NCBI GenBank assembly: GCA_020056225.1
Contig: JAGVIE010000048.1
Location: 37,352-101,351 of the forward strand
Source of the DNA: Bacteroidota bacterium
GTDB taxonomy: Bacteria; Bacteroidota; Ignavibacteria; UBA10030; SZUA-254
Length of the DNA stretch: 64,000 nucleotides
Direction: 5' to 3'
Shown: piece after piece, positions 45,871 through 54,955 of the stretch
How positions within the stretch are numbered: the stretch's first letter is position 1
Layout: each line of letters starts with the position of its first letter
Position numbers and translations under genes: made by a program
Notes under the pieces: generated by a model
Seen by the model: only the letters and a program-made list of their open reading frames with translations
Databases searched by the model: none
What the model was told of the DNA's origin: nothing

Positions 45871-47964
45871 TCACTTTATCTCCACAACCAAATCTTCATC
45901 CTTCACCTCCCAGGTACCGGAAGAAATCTCTTCTTTTCCTTTCAGCAATATCCACGATGCATCGTATGGTAGTAACTCTGGTGTAGATTTCTCGCTGAAC
46001 GGTGCAATCCATGTCATGGTTCCGTTGGCAACAAAAGGATTGTCTATTACCTGTATTAGTGTCAACGTGCTGTCAGAGATAATTTCTCCGTTTATCTCAA
46101 CAGAATCATTGCGAAAACAGAAAGGAAATTTCTTTTCAAGTTCGGCGGCAACGCGGTTTTCCTCCGGCTTGCCGTAAATGAAAACCCGCTCCTGCTGAAG
46201 ATCGGCAAGCGTAACGCTCGTATCATATTTCATAGTAATCGACCAGCCGCCTTTGTCCATCTCAACCGAATCGCTCTTCGCAAGCTTGAGCAGATGTTCA
46301 CGGTTCCTGAGCGTGCCTATAATCATCAAACCGAATGAAGGATCGCGAAGATCGCTTAACTTGGAGGACAGCTTCTGGATTTTTAGAATATCACCGTCGG
46401 GATCGAGCATAACTCTCAGCGGTTTTTCTTTAGTTGCAATTTCAAACGGGACGTCATTACGATAAATGCCTGTGCTGTCGGCGCCAAGCCGGAAATATTT
46501 TTTCTCAAGTCCGCCTGCCGTTTTCACTCCGACAAAACCTGCAATCGTGAATTTATCATACCCTGCAATTCTTACTCTCCCACGTGTTATCCACTCCTTC
46601 TCTCGCTCCGATGATTTCACATTATAAATTTTCAATCGAGGGATACCGGGGTTTATCACCCACTCATCAAAAAACCAATCAAGTTTTTTATGAGACAGCT
46701 CTCCGGCAAGTTTTTGGAAGTTGTTCATATCAACATACTTTAACGAGAATCTCCGGGCATACTCACGGTATAGATCGAGGAAAACAGTGTCACCGATAGT
46801 ATTTCTAAGCATATGATGAACATAAGCCGCCTTCAGGTAATGCGTGAGAAGCGAGCGCAAGTCTGCCTTTTTCCTGAGAGGGACATCCTTCCCCTGCTGG
46901 ATTCGCATCAACAGCGGACGCAATAAAGGATGACGGTTGAGCGAATCGCGCAAGGTCATAGTGCCGTGCGATTCATTGTAGAGGTGCGCAGAATACTCGC
47001 ACATACCCTCGGAAAGAAACGCCGCATCCGAATCATTCACAAAAACCGTGTGCGACCACCACTGGTGTGCGATCTCGTGCGCAAGAATAGACTGAACCTT
47101 ATTGAACTTATCGTCCGTGGTGAACGCCTGCTTTTTCACCATGATAAACGAAGGCGCCGCAATTGCAAGAACATTTCTTCCGGCTACCCAATCTTCCACC
47201 TCAACGATATCCAATTTTGGAAACCGGTAAGGCGAAAACTTTTCGCTGTAGAATTTTAAGACATCGGCAGTATATGGAATTACATTCGGCGCCGAGCTTG
47301 AATCCTCCTCGAACAAATGAATCGCAATGTTTCCATTTTCACTCTTGATGCCGTTGCTCTTAAACTTTCCGGCGCAAATCCAGCCCATCGTTGCAACCGG
47401 CATGTTCGATCCCCAGACGAACACAGAAGAATCTTGAGTCGTATTTCTTAGAAGAAGTTCGCCCAACGCGATTGTCTCCCAATTGCCCGGAACGATGAGT
47501 GTAAGTTGAACAGATTGCAGAGCGCTCTTTGTGTATGGAAAAATTTCTTCGGCACGAAGAACTGCACGTTCAGGTGTAATTTTACTGAATTCCGACTGAT
47601 AACGCAGCGATCCCGAATAAGATATTACAACCGAAGCGAGCGAATCGCCGTCTATATCTTTTATTTTAAGAATCTCTTTATCCCTTGAGTAATCTGCCTG
47701 CCGCCCATCAACAGAAATATTCTCAATCGAAAACCATGGAAATAATCTAACGTTGATTTCCTGCGGGCGAGGTTCGCTTAACTTCAGCACAAGTGTATCG
47801 ATGCATGAGATAGAATTTGATGAAGGATAGATACGCAGTGATGCGTTGTGCGATACGATTTCAAATCCAGTTTTCTCATCTGCTAATCCGCAAGTGAGTA
47901 AACAGAAAGAGGCAGTCCACAAAATGAACCACCTCTTCAAGATTTTAGATTGCAGAACATTCAT
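45871..47964 (-). CDS. M1-family metallopeptidase-like exported protein
   Basis: 697 residues. Signal peptide (residues 1-27, LWTASFCLLTCGLADE), a long beta-rich N-terminal domain, then the M1 gluzincin core with HEIAH (296-300) and the second-ligand glutamate E319 in LSEGMCEY. The GAMEN exopeptidase motif expected about 30-40 residues before is missing: the equivalent region reads AGRNVLAIAAPS. It may therefore be a modified peptidase. The C-terminal 250 residues are beta-rich. No sorting domain, so likely periplasmic or outer-membrane facing. It ends a transcript that may include the two membrane protein genes upstream. Confidence 0.8.
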   Translation of the reverse strand: MNVLQSKILKRWFILWTASFCLLTCGLADEKTGFEIVSHNASLRIYPSSNSISCIDTLVLKLSEPRPQEINVRLFPWFSIENISVDGRQADYSRDKEILKIKDIDGDSLASVVISYSGSLRYQSEFSKITPERAVLRAEEIFPYTKSALQSVQLTLIVPGNWETIALGELLLRNTTQDSSVFVWGSNMPVATMGWICAGKFKSNGIKSENGNIAIHLFEEDSSSAPNVIPYTADVLKFYSEKFSPYRFPKLDIVEVEDWVAGRNVLAIAAPSFIMVKKQAFTTDDKFNKVQSILAHEIAHQWWSHTVFVNDSDAAFLSEGMCEYSAHLYNESHGTMTLRDSLNRHPLLRPLLMRIQQGKDVPLRKKADLRSLLTHYLKAAYVHHMLRNTIGDTVFLDLYREYARRFSLKYVDMNNFQKLAGELSHKKLDWFFDEWVINPGIPRLKIYNVKSSEREKEWITRGRVRIAGYDKFTIAGFVGVKTAGGLEKKYFRLGADSTGIYRNDVPFEIATKEKPLRVMLDPDGDILKIQKLSSKLSDLRDPSFGLMIIGTLRNREHLLKLAKSDSVEMDKGGWSITMKYDTSVTLADLQQERVFIYGKPEENRVAAELEKKFPFCFRNDSVEINGEIISDSTLTLIQVIDNPFVANGTMTWIAPFSEKSTPELLPYDASWILLKGKEEISSGTWEVKDEDLVVEIK

Positions 47965-47976
47965 CCAGTGATCCCG

Positions 47977-48498
47977 TTACGCAGACGGCGGCATAGGCAT
48001 CGGCGGCATTACCTGATGTTTCGGTTTATACACACTGTATGCTATTAATCCTCCTAATAGACCGAATAGAGTATCTATAGCCAGACTTGCAAAAAGCTGT
48101 ATGAACATTGTCAAGAATGTCAATGGTGAATTCAGCGATTCCTGCATTGCATCCCATGCTTCGGTCGGGAGGTCGATATTCATATTGCGCATCATATTGA
48201 AAATCATTTCCCCCATAACATTTCCAAAGAGCGACAAAAATACGAGTGACAGTAATGTACCTATGATAGCTCCAAATACACCGGAGAGTGCGCCCACTGC
48301 TATACAATCACCGGAAGTGAACGGCGGTGTATCGGGTGTAAAATTATTTTTATAGAAGAACACTCCAAGAAATCCGCCAAGCATCACGCCGGCGCAACAC
48401 AGACAGTTAAGCATGCTGAGAAAAGGGATCGATGAAATAAGCGCCATGATAACACCGCCGTAGAGCGCCGGAATAAGTTTGTCAGGTTTTGAGTTCAT
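47977..48498 (-). CDS. Four-helix membrane protein of unknown function
   Basis: 173 residues, with four hydrophobic helices (about 10-30, 33-50, 64-92 and 127-158) and a hydrophilic C-terminus (VYKPKHQVMPPMPMPPSA). A cysteine pair (NCLCCAG) lies in the second helix. It resembles short inner-membrane proteins of Bacteroidota with glycine-rich helices; I do not recognise a family with confidence. It overlaps the DUF2085 gene by 17 bases, so the two are co-expressed. Confidence 0.65.
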   Translation of the reverse strand: MNSKPDKLIPALYGGVIMALISSIPFLSMLNCLCCAGVMLGGFLGVFFYKNNFTPDTPPFTSGDCIAVGALSGVFGAIIGTLLSLVFLSLFGNVMGEMIFNMMRNMNIDLPTEAWDAMQESLNSPLTFLTMFIQLFASLAIDTLFGLLGGLIAYSVYKPKHQVMPPMPMPPSA

Positions 48499-48985
48499 TT
48501 GTTGCTCCTTTAAGAATATTTTTAGTGTATATGATTTCTGATAAGCCTGAGATAAGAAACGGCAAGATAATCGCCGCCGCGCCGTAACCGAAGAATAATC
48601 CCGTAGCCAGCCGCGTTATGATAGTACTCGCATGAATACCGGTAACATCGAAAAAAACATCCAGTGCCATCGGCAAACCGATAAGACACCAGCCTGACAG
48701 TCCATGAAATTTCTGTCTTTTGAATATAAGAGGATACAATAAACATCCGGCGAAGAATCCGGCATAGATACCGAAGCACCTGGCACATACTGCAATCTTA
48801 TATCCGAAAATGTGCAATGATCTTGTTTCATACTGATGACAGATAGTCGCATAAAACCTGTAGATGGGTTTCGATACCGAGCTTGACGGTGCTTCGATAG
48901 CGGCGGTTAGCGGCGGGAGAAACAGCATCAGGCACCAAAGGGCGGCGGCGGCGAGTATGATATAATAAGTAAACGATTTCTTCAT
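48482..48985 (-). CDS. DUF2085 membrane protein
   Basis: 167 residues, four membrane helices. The family signature is visible: ATICHQYETRSLHIFGYKIAVCARCFGIYAGF, with conserved CHQ and CARC-x-GIY elements. The histidine and cysteine residues could bind a metal or form disulfides. Function unknown. It is first in a leftward operon with the neighbouring membrane protein and the M1-like gene. Confidence 0.82.
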   Translation of the reverse strand: MKKSFTYYIILAAAALWCLMLFLPPLTAAIEAPSSSVSKPIYRFYATICHQYETRSLHIFGYKIAVCARCFGIYAGFFAGCLLYPLIFKRQKFHGLSGWCLIGLPMALDVFFDVTGIHASTIITRLATGLFFGYGAAAIILPFLISGLSEIIYTKNILKGATNELKT

Positions 48986-49006
48986 ATCGGATAATTAAGT
49001 TGAGGA

Positions 49007-49035
49007 AAGTTATGAGAAAAATAAATGAGAAGCAA
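49007..49035 (-). promoter_or_regulatory. Promoter of the DUF2085 operon
   Basis: On the minus strand TTGCTT (49035-49030), 17 bases, TAACTT (49012-49007). It is divergent from the speB promoter, 4 bases away. Confidence 0.4.
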
Positions 49036-49039
49036 GAAA

Positions 49040-49068
49040 TTGATTTTCATTTCGTATTGGATTATATT
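49040..49068 (+). promoter_or_regulatory. Promoter of speB
   Basis: TTGATT (49040-49045), 17 bases, TATATT (49063-49068), about 35 bases before the ATG. Confidence 0.6.
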
Positions 49069-49103
49069 CGAATGGTCAAAGAATAAAATCAGGAAATGTT
49101 ATT

Positions 49104-50003
49104 ATGTTTAAAACACTTGGCATTGAGGATAATTTTCTCGGAATTGAAGACGAGTTTTCAACTTTTGAAAATTCGAAAGCCGTTATACTCCCCGTTCCCT
49201 ACGAGCGTACGGTAAGCTATGGCGGTGGCACAAAGGATGGTCCTAATGCGATCCTTAATGCTTCTCATTATGTGGAGTTCTATGACGAAGAAACCCGCAG
49301 GGAGATTCACAGGGAGTTAGGCGTCGCAACTCTCCAGCCGTTATCGTTCATCGACCGGACGGATGAAGAATCGCTCGAACAAATTTATACAACGGTCACG
49401 GCATTGCTCAATGAAAAAAAATTCATGGTCATGCTCGGAGGCGAGCATACCATATCGCAGGCATCTATTGCCGCCTACGCGGAAAAGTACCGCAATCTTT
49501 CGGTGCTTCATTTCGACGCCCACTCAGACTTGCGTTCAGATTATCTGGGATCGAAGTACAGCCACGCTTCCGTTATGGCAAGGGTTTGCGAGTTTGTCGA
49601 TCCGCGCCGTATTGTACAAATCGGCATCCGCGCGCAGTGCATTGAAGAAGCTGAGTTCATTCAGGAGAACGGAATCACTACTCTTTATGCGCACGAAATC
49701 CAGTCAGGTAAGTACACGAAACTTCTAAAAAACTGGAATGACTTTGCTATTGACCGGTTGACGGATACAGTGTATGTTACATTTGATGTGGATGGATTCG
49801 ATCCTTCAATAATGCCCGCGACCGGTACTCCGGAGCCTAACGGACTCCTTTGGCACGAGACAACGAAGTTATTATATCAACTCGGCCAACGAAAACGTGT
49901 AGTGGCATGTGATGTTGTTGAACTCGCTCCGCTTCAAGGTTTGCATCACCCTAATCTTACGACAGCGAAATTAGTTTCCAAAATGATTAATTATTTTATC
50001 TGA
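49104..50003 (+). CDS. speB: Agmatinase / ureohydrolase
   Basis: 299 residues. A ureohydrolase binding two Mn2+: GGEHTIS, HFDAHSDLR and DVDGFDPS supply the ligands, and GGGTKDGPNAI near the start is typical. SpeB converts agmatine to putrescine and urea in polyamine synthesis. The length and motifs fit agmatinase better than arginase. No other polyamine gene is in the window; an arginine decarboxylase would be needed elsewhere. Confidence 0.88.
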   Translation: MFKTLGIEDNFLGIEDEFSTFENSKAVILPVPYERTVSYGGGTKDGPNAILNASHYVEFYDEETRREIHRELGVATLQPLSFIDRTDEESLEQIYTTVTALLNEKKFMVMLGGEHTISQASIAAYAEKYRNLSVLHFDAHSDLRSDYLGSKYSHASVMARVCEFVDPRRIVQIGIRAQCIEEAEFIQENGITTLYAHEIQSGKYTKLLKNWNDFAIDRLTDTVYVTFDVDGFDPSIMPATGTPEPNGLLWHETTKLLYQLGQRKRVVACDVVELAPLQGLHHPNLTTAKLVSKMINYFI

Positions 50004-50037
50004 TGAATGAGCGGTCCGGTTGATTTTCCATAAGACT

Positions 50038-50066
50038 TGACATTCTCCTTCCAAACTATTACTTTG
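50038..50066 (+). promoter_or_regulatory. Promoter of the 86-residue membrane protein gene
   Basis: TTGACA (50038-50043), 17 bases, TACTTT (50061-50066). Confidence 0.5.
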
Positions 50067-50117
50067 TTCCCGACAGTAGCATAATTCACTAATTTCCTAA
50101 CAAATTGAGGTAGAATT

Positions 50118-50378
50118 ATGGAACAGCACAAAGGTTTAAGAAACGCAGCTTATGTTTGCCAGAAGCTCGCGCTTTTTGGTGGTGTCCTGTGGATCATTAA
50201 CGTAGTATTATTCTTCGTTCAATATTTTTCTGCGGGAATGCAGTGGCCCAATTTCAGGGTGTTCGTCGAGGGATACGGCGGCGGTATCATCGCAGCCATC
50301 ATACCGATTCTTCTAATCTACGCGTCTGGCGGAGTGATTAATTTATTGCTGAAGATCGAGGAGAATACCCGCAAGTAA
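50118..50378 (+). CDS. Small two-helix membrane protein
   Basis: 86 residues with two hydrophobic helices (about 18-38 and 53-75) joined by a loop with MQWPNFRVFVEGYGGG. The N-terminus is charged (MEQHKGLRNA) and the C-terminus ends in a lysine- and glutamate-rich helix (KIEENTRK). A clear ribosome site (gaggtag) and its own promoter and terminator support expression. No family is recognised. Confidence 0.7.
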   Translation: MEQHKGLRNAAYVCQKLALFGGVLWIINVVLFFVQYFSAGMQWPNFRVFVEGYGGGIIAAIIPILLIYASGGVINLLLKIEENTRK

Positions 50379-50409
50379 AACACAACGTAATTTATGTTTG
50401 ATTTATGGA

Positions 50410-50439
50410 AGAGGTGACTACTATCAGTTGCCTCTTTTA
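50410..50439. terminator. Terminator between convergent genes
   Basis: AGAGGTGACT (50410-50419) pairs with AGTTGCCTCT (50426-50435) including G-T pairs, followed by TTTT. It probably ends the small membrane protein transcript. Confidence 0.65.
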
Positions 50440-50447
50440 GTTTAAAG

Positions 50448-51308
50448 TTATTTAACTTTTTTGTAGAATAGATATCTTTGCTCCGATGGATAGCTTACCT
50501 TATCGTTAAACTCCTGAGTTGCAAATATTTCTTCGAAATCATTCGCATCGATATTCTTCGCGAACTTTATCTGAAAATAGTTCTGCGCTCCCCATTCAGT
50601 AATCAGTGAACATTGCTGAGCGAAAAGATATTGACGATTGATCGACACCCAGAGTATGTACACCTTACCGCCTGCCGCCTGCGGCAGATTATCGACATGC
50701 AGCACTGCTGTCTGTGCGGCGGGATCCCAAATAAGTTGCCCATAACCGTCTGGATTGAATTCTGTTCCATGTAATTGAATTAATTTAAGATCACGCGAAT
50801 TGAAAACATCCAGAATTATATTTTTCCTCTCAAGCTCTTCGACTGCTTTTACCAGCAAGGCTTGTGTTCCAACACCTGCATTTTTCTGATCCTCCAGCGT
50901 TCGGAACAAAGAGTAAATATAAACACTAAAGCCGATGAGCATAACAATCATCGCGATTAGCATCCCCATTACTATCGCGCTATGTTTCGCTTTCACAGCA
51001 GGTTTGATATCTGGATGCTCGTCCGGTTGTTCAACCTGCTCTTCTTCAGTTTTGTCAATATCTTTTCTCACGATCTGTGAGAGCCGCGCAGAAAATTCAA
51101 TGCGCTCTTTTAATTCAGGCGAAGGGTTAAGTTGAGGTATAGTAACCGGCAATAATGCAGAGGCTTCTTTAAGGATCGATAATTCCGAACCGCAGGATGC
51201 ACATCCTTCCTTCAGATGAGCCTCGAACTCCTGTAAATCCTTCCCATCCAGCGCGCCGATTGCATACCCGGCGCAAGACCCTGAATATTTTTCATCGTGA
51301 CTGCTCAT
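50448..51308 (-). CDS. RskA-type anti-sigma factor
   Basis: 286 residues. An N-terminal zinc-binding anti-sigma domain has H31, C36 and C39 in HLKEGCASCGSEL. One membrane helix is at about 113-136 (IVMGMLIAMIVMLIGFSVYI). The C-terminal part matches the anti-sigma-K/RskA domain (KLIQLHGTEFN, GYGQLIWDPAAQTAVLHVDNLPQAAGGKVY). Such proteins hold a partner sigma factor at the membrane until cleaved. The sigma factor gene is 3 bases upstream, so they form an operon. Signal unknown. Confidence 0.88.
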   Translation of the reverse strand: MSSHDEKYSGSCAGYAIGALDGKDLQEFEAHLKEGCASCGSELSILKEASALLPVTIPQLNPSPELKERIEFSARLSQIVRKDIDKTEEEQVEQPDEHPDIKPAVKAKHSAIVMGMLIAMIVMLIGFSVYIYSLFRTLEDQKNAGVGTQALLVKAVEELERKNIILDVFNSRDLKLIQLHGTEFNPDGYGQLIWDPAAQTAVLHVDNLPQAAGGKVYILWVSINRQYLFAQQCSLITEWGAQNYFQIKFAKNIDANDFEEIFATQEFNDKVSYPSEQRYLFYKKVK

Positions 51309-51311
51309 CGT

Positions 51312-51914
51312 TCACGACCTCCTCTGCAATTGCGAACTAATTGTTCTCAGCGCATCATCTATTCGAAATTTAATAACATCGATAGGCAGATTTACAATTC
51401 TCCCAATTTCCGATTGGCTGTAACCTTCGTAATAAGCTAATATCAAAACTTGCTGTTCTTCTCCATTCAATTTGTTGATCGCGCCCAGCACACTATCCCG
51501 GTACTCATCGATGAGAGAACTTGAAGAAGCCCCCCCGTGATGTGTTTCCGTATGAAACGATAATGAATTCAGTTCAGCCATATGAGATTGCTTATGCATA
51601 CTTCTTGAACGCTTCCTCGTAAGCGAACGGTTACGTGTCATGTTCATCAGCCACGAAAAAAAACTGCCTTTGTTAGATTGATAATCATTGGGTTTGTTCC
51701 ATACCTCCAGGAATATATCATGTATAATACCTTCAGCATCATCGACCGATTTAAGTATCCGCATCGTCAAGCTGTAGAGTATTTTTGAATACTTATCATA
51801 AAGAGATGTTAATGCAAGCTCGTCTCTATCACCGATACGTTTTAATAAGAGTATATCTTCTTCATTACGACCGGATGATTCAGCCGGGGGTGCTAACTCA
51901 TTATTTAGATTCAT
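51312..51914 (-). CDS. ECF-family RNA polymerase sigma factor
   Basis: 200 residues. Region 2 (LTSLYDKYSKILYSLTMRIL, EGIIHDIFLEVWNKP) and region 4 with a helix-turn-helix (LNGEEQQVLILAYYEGYSQSEIGRIVNLPIDVIKFRI) match group 4 (ECF) sigma factors, SigK-like. It is co-transcribed with its anti-sigma factor. The start at 51914 is preceded by gtaatg-type sequence without a strong ribosome site. Its own promoter (51955-51983) is of the housekeeping type, and no obvious second promoter of a different type is seen. Confidence 0.9.
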   Translation of the reverse strand: MNLNNELAPPAESSGRNEEDILLLKRIGDRDELALTSLYDKYSKILYSLTMRILKSVDDAEGIIHDIFLEVWNKPNDYQSNKGSFFSWLMNMTRNRSLTRKRSRSMHKQSHMAELNSLSFHTETHHGGASSSSLIDEYRDSVLGAINKLNGEEQQVLILAYYEGYSQSEIGRIVNLPIDVIKFRIDDALRTISSQLQRRS

Positions 51915-51954
51915 TACCTATGATCCTGATTTATAAATCAATTATGACTGTGGA

Positions 51955-51983
51955 AAATTACAGAGACTTTCTGCAAAATGCAA
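51955..51983 (-). promoter_or_regulatory. Promoter of the ECF sigma/anti-sigma operon
   Basis: On the minus strand TTGCAT (51983-51978), 17 bases, TAATTT (51960-51955). Confidence 0.45.
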
Positions 51984-51992
51984 GCCGCGCAA

Positions 51993-52021
51993 TTGATTTA
52001 GGCTCAGATATTCTGTAAATT
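51993..52021 (+). promoter_or_regulatory. Promoter of the phosphofructokinase gene
   Basis: TTGATT (51993-51998), 17 bases, TAAATT (52016-52021), divergent from the sigma-factor promoter. Confidence 0.5.
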
Positions 52022-52067
52022 AACATTGTTTGTTAGTATTTCATCTAAATATTTTGAAAGTACACAT

Positions 52068-53225
52068 ATGAAAATTGGTATTCTAACCGGCGGCGGTGAC
52101 GTCCCCGGATTAAATCCATGCATAAAAGCGGCAGTAACCCGTGCAACAGATGAAGGTTGTGAAATGGTCGGACTGCGCCGCGGCTGGGCGGGGCTTCTTT
52201 ATTTCAACCCTGATGATCCAAGTACACATGAAGAAAACATTATACCCCTTACGAAATCGAATACGAGAACTATCGATCGTACAGGCGGAACATATTTACA
52301 CACATCCAGAACGAATCCCGCAAAGGTAAAACCGGGCGAAGTGCCTGAATTTTTAAAATCATCATTACCGCAAAACGAAAACGGAAAGACAATTGACTGC
52401 ACAAAACACTCGCTCCGTGTCTTGCAGCATCTCAAGATAGATGGATTAATTGCTATAGGCGGCGATGATACTCTGAGTTATGCAGTTCGTCTCCATAAAG
52501 AAGGATTCCCGGTCGTCTGCATACCCAAGACAATGGATAACGATGTACACGGTACAGATTACTGCATAGGTTTCTCTACGGCAGTAACACGGAGCGTCGA
52601 GTTCATACATGCGCTCCGAACCCCAACCGGCTCACACGAACGTATCGCTGTAGTAGAACTTTTCGGAAGATATTCCGGCGAGACTTCTCTTATCTCTGCT
52701 TACTTAGCCGGTGTTGATCGTGCGATTATTTCGGAAATTGATTTTGATATTGACAAGTTAGTTACGATGTTAGTTGATGACCGGAATAATAATCCGAGTA
52801 AATATGGGATTATGACTATCTCCGAAGGCGCTAAACCGATTGGCGGGGAAATGTTTATGAGCGGCGAAGCAGATGCATATGGTCATAAAAAACTTGGCGG
52901 CATAGGTGACTACGTTGCTCGTGAAATTGAGAAACGGTCAGGTGTAAGAACTGTTTATCAACAGCTTGCATATCTTATGCGTAGCGGCGCACCAGACGCA
53001 CTCGATCTTATGGTCTCGACAAGCTACGGGTACTTAGCAACCGATTTACTGCTGAAAAAACAGTCGGGAAGAATGGTGGCATTACGCGACGGGAAATACA
53101 CAACGGTCTCGGCTAATTTAATCACTGAGGGAAGGAAACGCGTTGATGTTGACGAGTTGTACGACATAGAACAGTACAGACCCAAAGTAGCTCACCTTCT
53201 CGGCAAGCCGATGTTTTTGTATTAA
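52068..53225 (+). CDS. pfp: Phosphofructokinase, probably PPi-dependent
   Basis: 385 residues from ATG at 52068 ([16 protein letters not shown]); an in-frame ATG 42 bases upstream is less likely. It phosphorylates fructose 6-phosphate at C1. The phosphoryl-donor motifs read GGDDT (131-135) and PKTMDND (153-159). ATP-dependent enzymes have GGDGS and PGTIDND; Asp and Lys at these positions are the established marks of PPi-dependent enzymes, so PPi is the likely donor and the reaction is reversible. It stands alone with its own promoter, beside but divergent from the sigma-factor operon. Confidence 0.88.
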   Translation: MKIGILTGGGDVPGLNPCIKAAVTRATDEGCEMVGLRRGWAGLLYFNPDDPSTHEENIIPLTKSNTRTIDRTGGTYLHTSRTNPAKVKPGEVPEFLKSSLPQNENGKTIDCTKHSLRVLQHLKIDGLIAIGGDDTLSYAVRLHKEGFPVVCIPKTMDNDVHGTDYCIGFSTAVTRSVEFIHALRTPTGSHERIAVVELFGRYSGETSLISAYLAGVDRAIISEIDFDIDKLVTMLVDDRNNNPSKYGIMTISEGAKPIGGEMFMSGEADAYGHKKLGGIGDYVAREIEKRSGVRTVYQQLAYLMRSGAPDALDLMVSTSYGYLATDLLLKKQSGRMVALRDGKYTTVSANLITEGRKRVDVDELYDIEQYRPKVAHLLGKPMFLY

Positions 53226-53310
53226 AAACTGACCGGTCTCTTGATAATGAATCAATGGTTAGTTATATTTTCTATGAGAGACTTCCCTAACTTATTGGTG
53301 TTGAGCGGCA

Positions 53311-54597
53311 ATGAAGAAACTATTTGTTGTACTTGCAATTATGCTTTTTAGTTGCTGGGGATTAACTTTTCCTCAGGTATTGCATTCAGAAAATGGGTCA
53401 ATGAATAACTTAACTGCAAACATTACCTATACTCTCGATCCAAATCCAAATTCTGCACAACCTATCATTCCATCTGATAATTCTGAATTTGGTACTCCAA
53501 TAAAATTTACACTGCGTTCAATCCCTGGCTCTCGATGGAGAATTAGTTTTAACCTGCCATCTACACTCAAAGGTAATTATTATTTTAGTGACCAGCCAGT
53601 CAATTGTTCTTTTAACGATACTTCTGCATTTTACGAGGAAGAACAAAAGTTTTGGAATCCTCACAATACAAATATTATCACGACTGATACGTCCGGAACC
53701 ATGCACTTCTACCTTGGGATGACGATACTTATTCCAAGTGTACCTTGCGTATCAGAATACAATGGGAATGTACTCTGTACAGCACAAAACCTTGATACTA
53801 GTTTGACGTTAATCGATTCGGCACAGTATTCCACTGCTCTAATTTCCAACTGGGGTCTATTATTTCCAACTGGTCATCTCTGGGATTTATCAAGAGGTCA
53901 AACCTACACTCTAAATGTTGAGTCTCATGAAGTATATCCAATCTTAACCGGGAAAGAAAAAGGTGAAGTGTTAAGCTATTCCTATAATTGTCTTGAGCCG
54001 GGTGCGAAATTATCGATCACTTTTAACCTGCCAACATCTTTATTTAATGTATTGGGAGATTCGATACCATGTTCATTCTCTTCTCAGAGTGCGTATGATA
54101 AAGAGATGGGCACTAAGTGGAATCCTCACAATGGATATATATTTACCACAAGCAACTCAGGATCAGTAAAATTTGATTTAGGCATTACTGTTTCTGTCCC
54201 CGAGAGTGCGCACGTCGGTGATTATGTTGCAACCATTCCGTTTGTTTTGACATATGTCGGAAATAAAATCAATGCAAAGCAGGCAGTTGAGGATCTTGAG
54301 TTTGATATTAGAGTTACAGATTTCGATATTCCAAAGAAATATTCACTTTACCAAAACTATCCAAATCCGTTCAACGCATTTACAATCATTCGTTATGATC
54401 TTCCTGAGCCGGTGACTACTTCGCTGAAGGTCTACGATTTATTATGCCGCGAAATCAGCACACTCGTGAGCGGATTCAAACATGCTGGAGAACAATCTAT
54501 TGAATGGAATGCAAGTAATCTCCCCAGCGGCGTTTATTACTACCGCTTGCAAGTTGGTAGTTACATTGAAACCAAGAAATTAATTTTGATGAAATGA
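53311..54597 (+). CDS. Secreted protein with duplicated beta domain and T9SS sorting domain
   Basis: 428 residues. Signal peptide (MKKLFVVLAIMLFSCWGLTF). Two homologous segments, about 72-150 and 230-305, each read P-G-x-x-x-x-I-x-F-N-L-P, then C-S-F, then W-N-P-H-N and x-S-G-x-x-x-F-x-L-G. They look like tandem beta-sandwich modules from an internal duplication. The C-terminus is a T9SS type A domain (NYPNPFNAFTIIRYDLPEP ... GVYYYRLQVGS). Expected to be exported through T9SS. No catalytic motif and no recognised family for the repeated module. Confidence 0.8.
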   Translation: MKKLFVVLAIMLFSCWGLTFPQVLHSENGSMNNLTANITYTLDPNPNSAQPIIPSDNSEFGTPIKFTLRSIPGSRWRISFNLPSTLKGNYYFSDQPVNCSFNDTSAFYEEEQKFWNPHNTNIITTDTSGTMHFYLGMTILIPSVPCVSEYNGNVLCTAQNLDTSLTLIDSAQYSTALISNWGLLFPTGHLWDLSRGQTYTLNVESHEVYPILTGKEKGEVLSYSYNCLEPGAKLSITFNLPTSLFNVLGDSIPCSFSSQSAYDKEMGTKWNPHNGYIFTTSNSGSVKFDLGITVSVPESAHVGDYVATIPFVLTYVGNKINAKQAVEDLEFDIRVTDFDIPKKYSLYQNYPNPFNAFTIIRYDLPEPVTTSLKVYDLLCREISTLVSGFKHAGEQSIEWNASNLPSGVYYYRLQVGSYIETKKLILMK

Positions 54598-54631
54598 TTA
54601 ATGTGAAAGTAGTCGTGGGTTAAGCATTTCT

Positions 54632-54697
54632 ACCCTCACCCTATAATCCCTCTCCAAATTTGGGAGAGGGATGTCACGTAGTGACAGGGAGAGGGTG
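54632..54697. repeat. REP-like nested palindrome
   Basis: CCCTCTCC-AAATT-TGGGAGAGGG forms a strong hairpin (54648-54670); TGTCAC-GTA-GTGACA forms a second (54672-54686); the flanks CACCCT and AGGGTG close both. Similar CCCTCTCC palindromes occur as dispersed repeats in many bacteria. A related but partial sequence is near 37045. Confidence 0.6.
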
Positions 54698-54735
54698 AAA
54701 AGTTACGACCTCCAATAGTTTTTTTGATTAAACAC

Positions 54736-54767
54736 AACGGCTCGCGCAACAACGTGAGCCGTTTTTA
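54736..54767 (+). terminator. Rho-independent terminator
   Basis: AACGGCTCGCG, loop CAACAA, CGTGAGCCGTT, then a T-run (54736-54767). Confidence 0.8.
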
Positions 54768-54955
54768 TTTTCTACTAGACTGGGACAGATAACTATTATA
54801 ATGAAGGTCAATAACTCGACCCGTCGAGCGGACAAGTTACTCTCTATACCACATCAAGCAACCTTGTGTAAAGTCCGTTCCTAAAATTGATTTTCTCTCC
54901 ATTTTTCCTCATATTTTACTCAACTACTTAATACTCATTTACTCAAATACTCAAT

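Larger units (their letters stand above)
54598..54955. other. Intergenic region with hairpins and terminator
   Basis: Between the T9SS gene and mutS. It contains a three-hairpin structure (54632-54697), a rho-independent terminator (54736-54767), an inverted repeat CTCGACCCGTCGAG and, near mutS, a low-complexity stretch with repeats of the type TACTCAA (about 54912-54953). No gene is seen and no clear mutS promoter. Confidence 0.55.
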
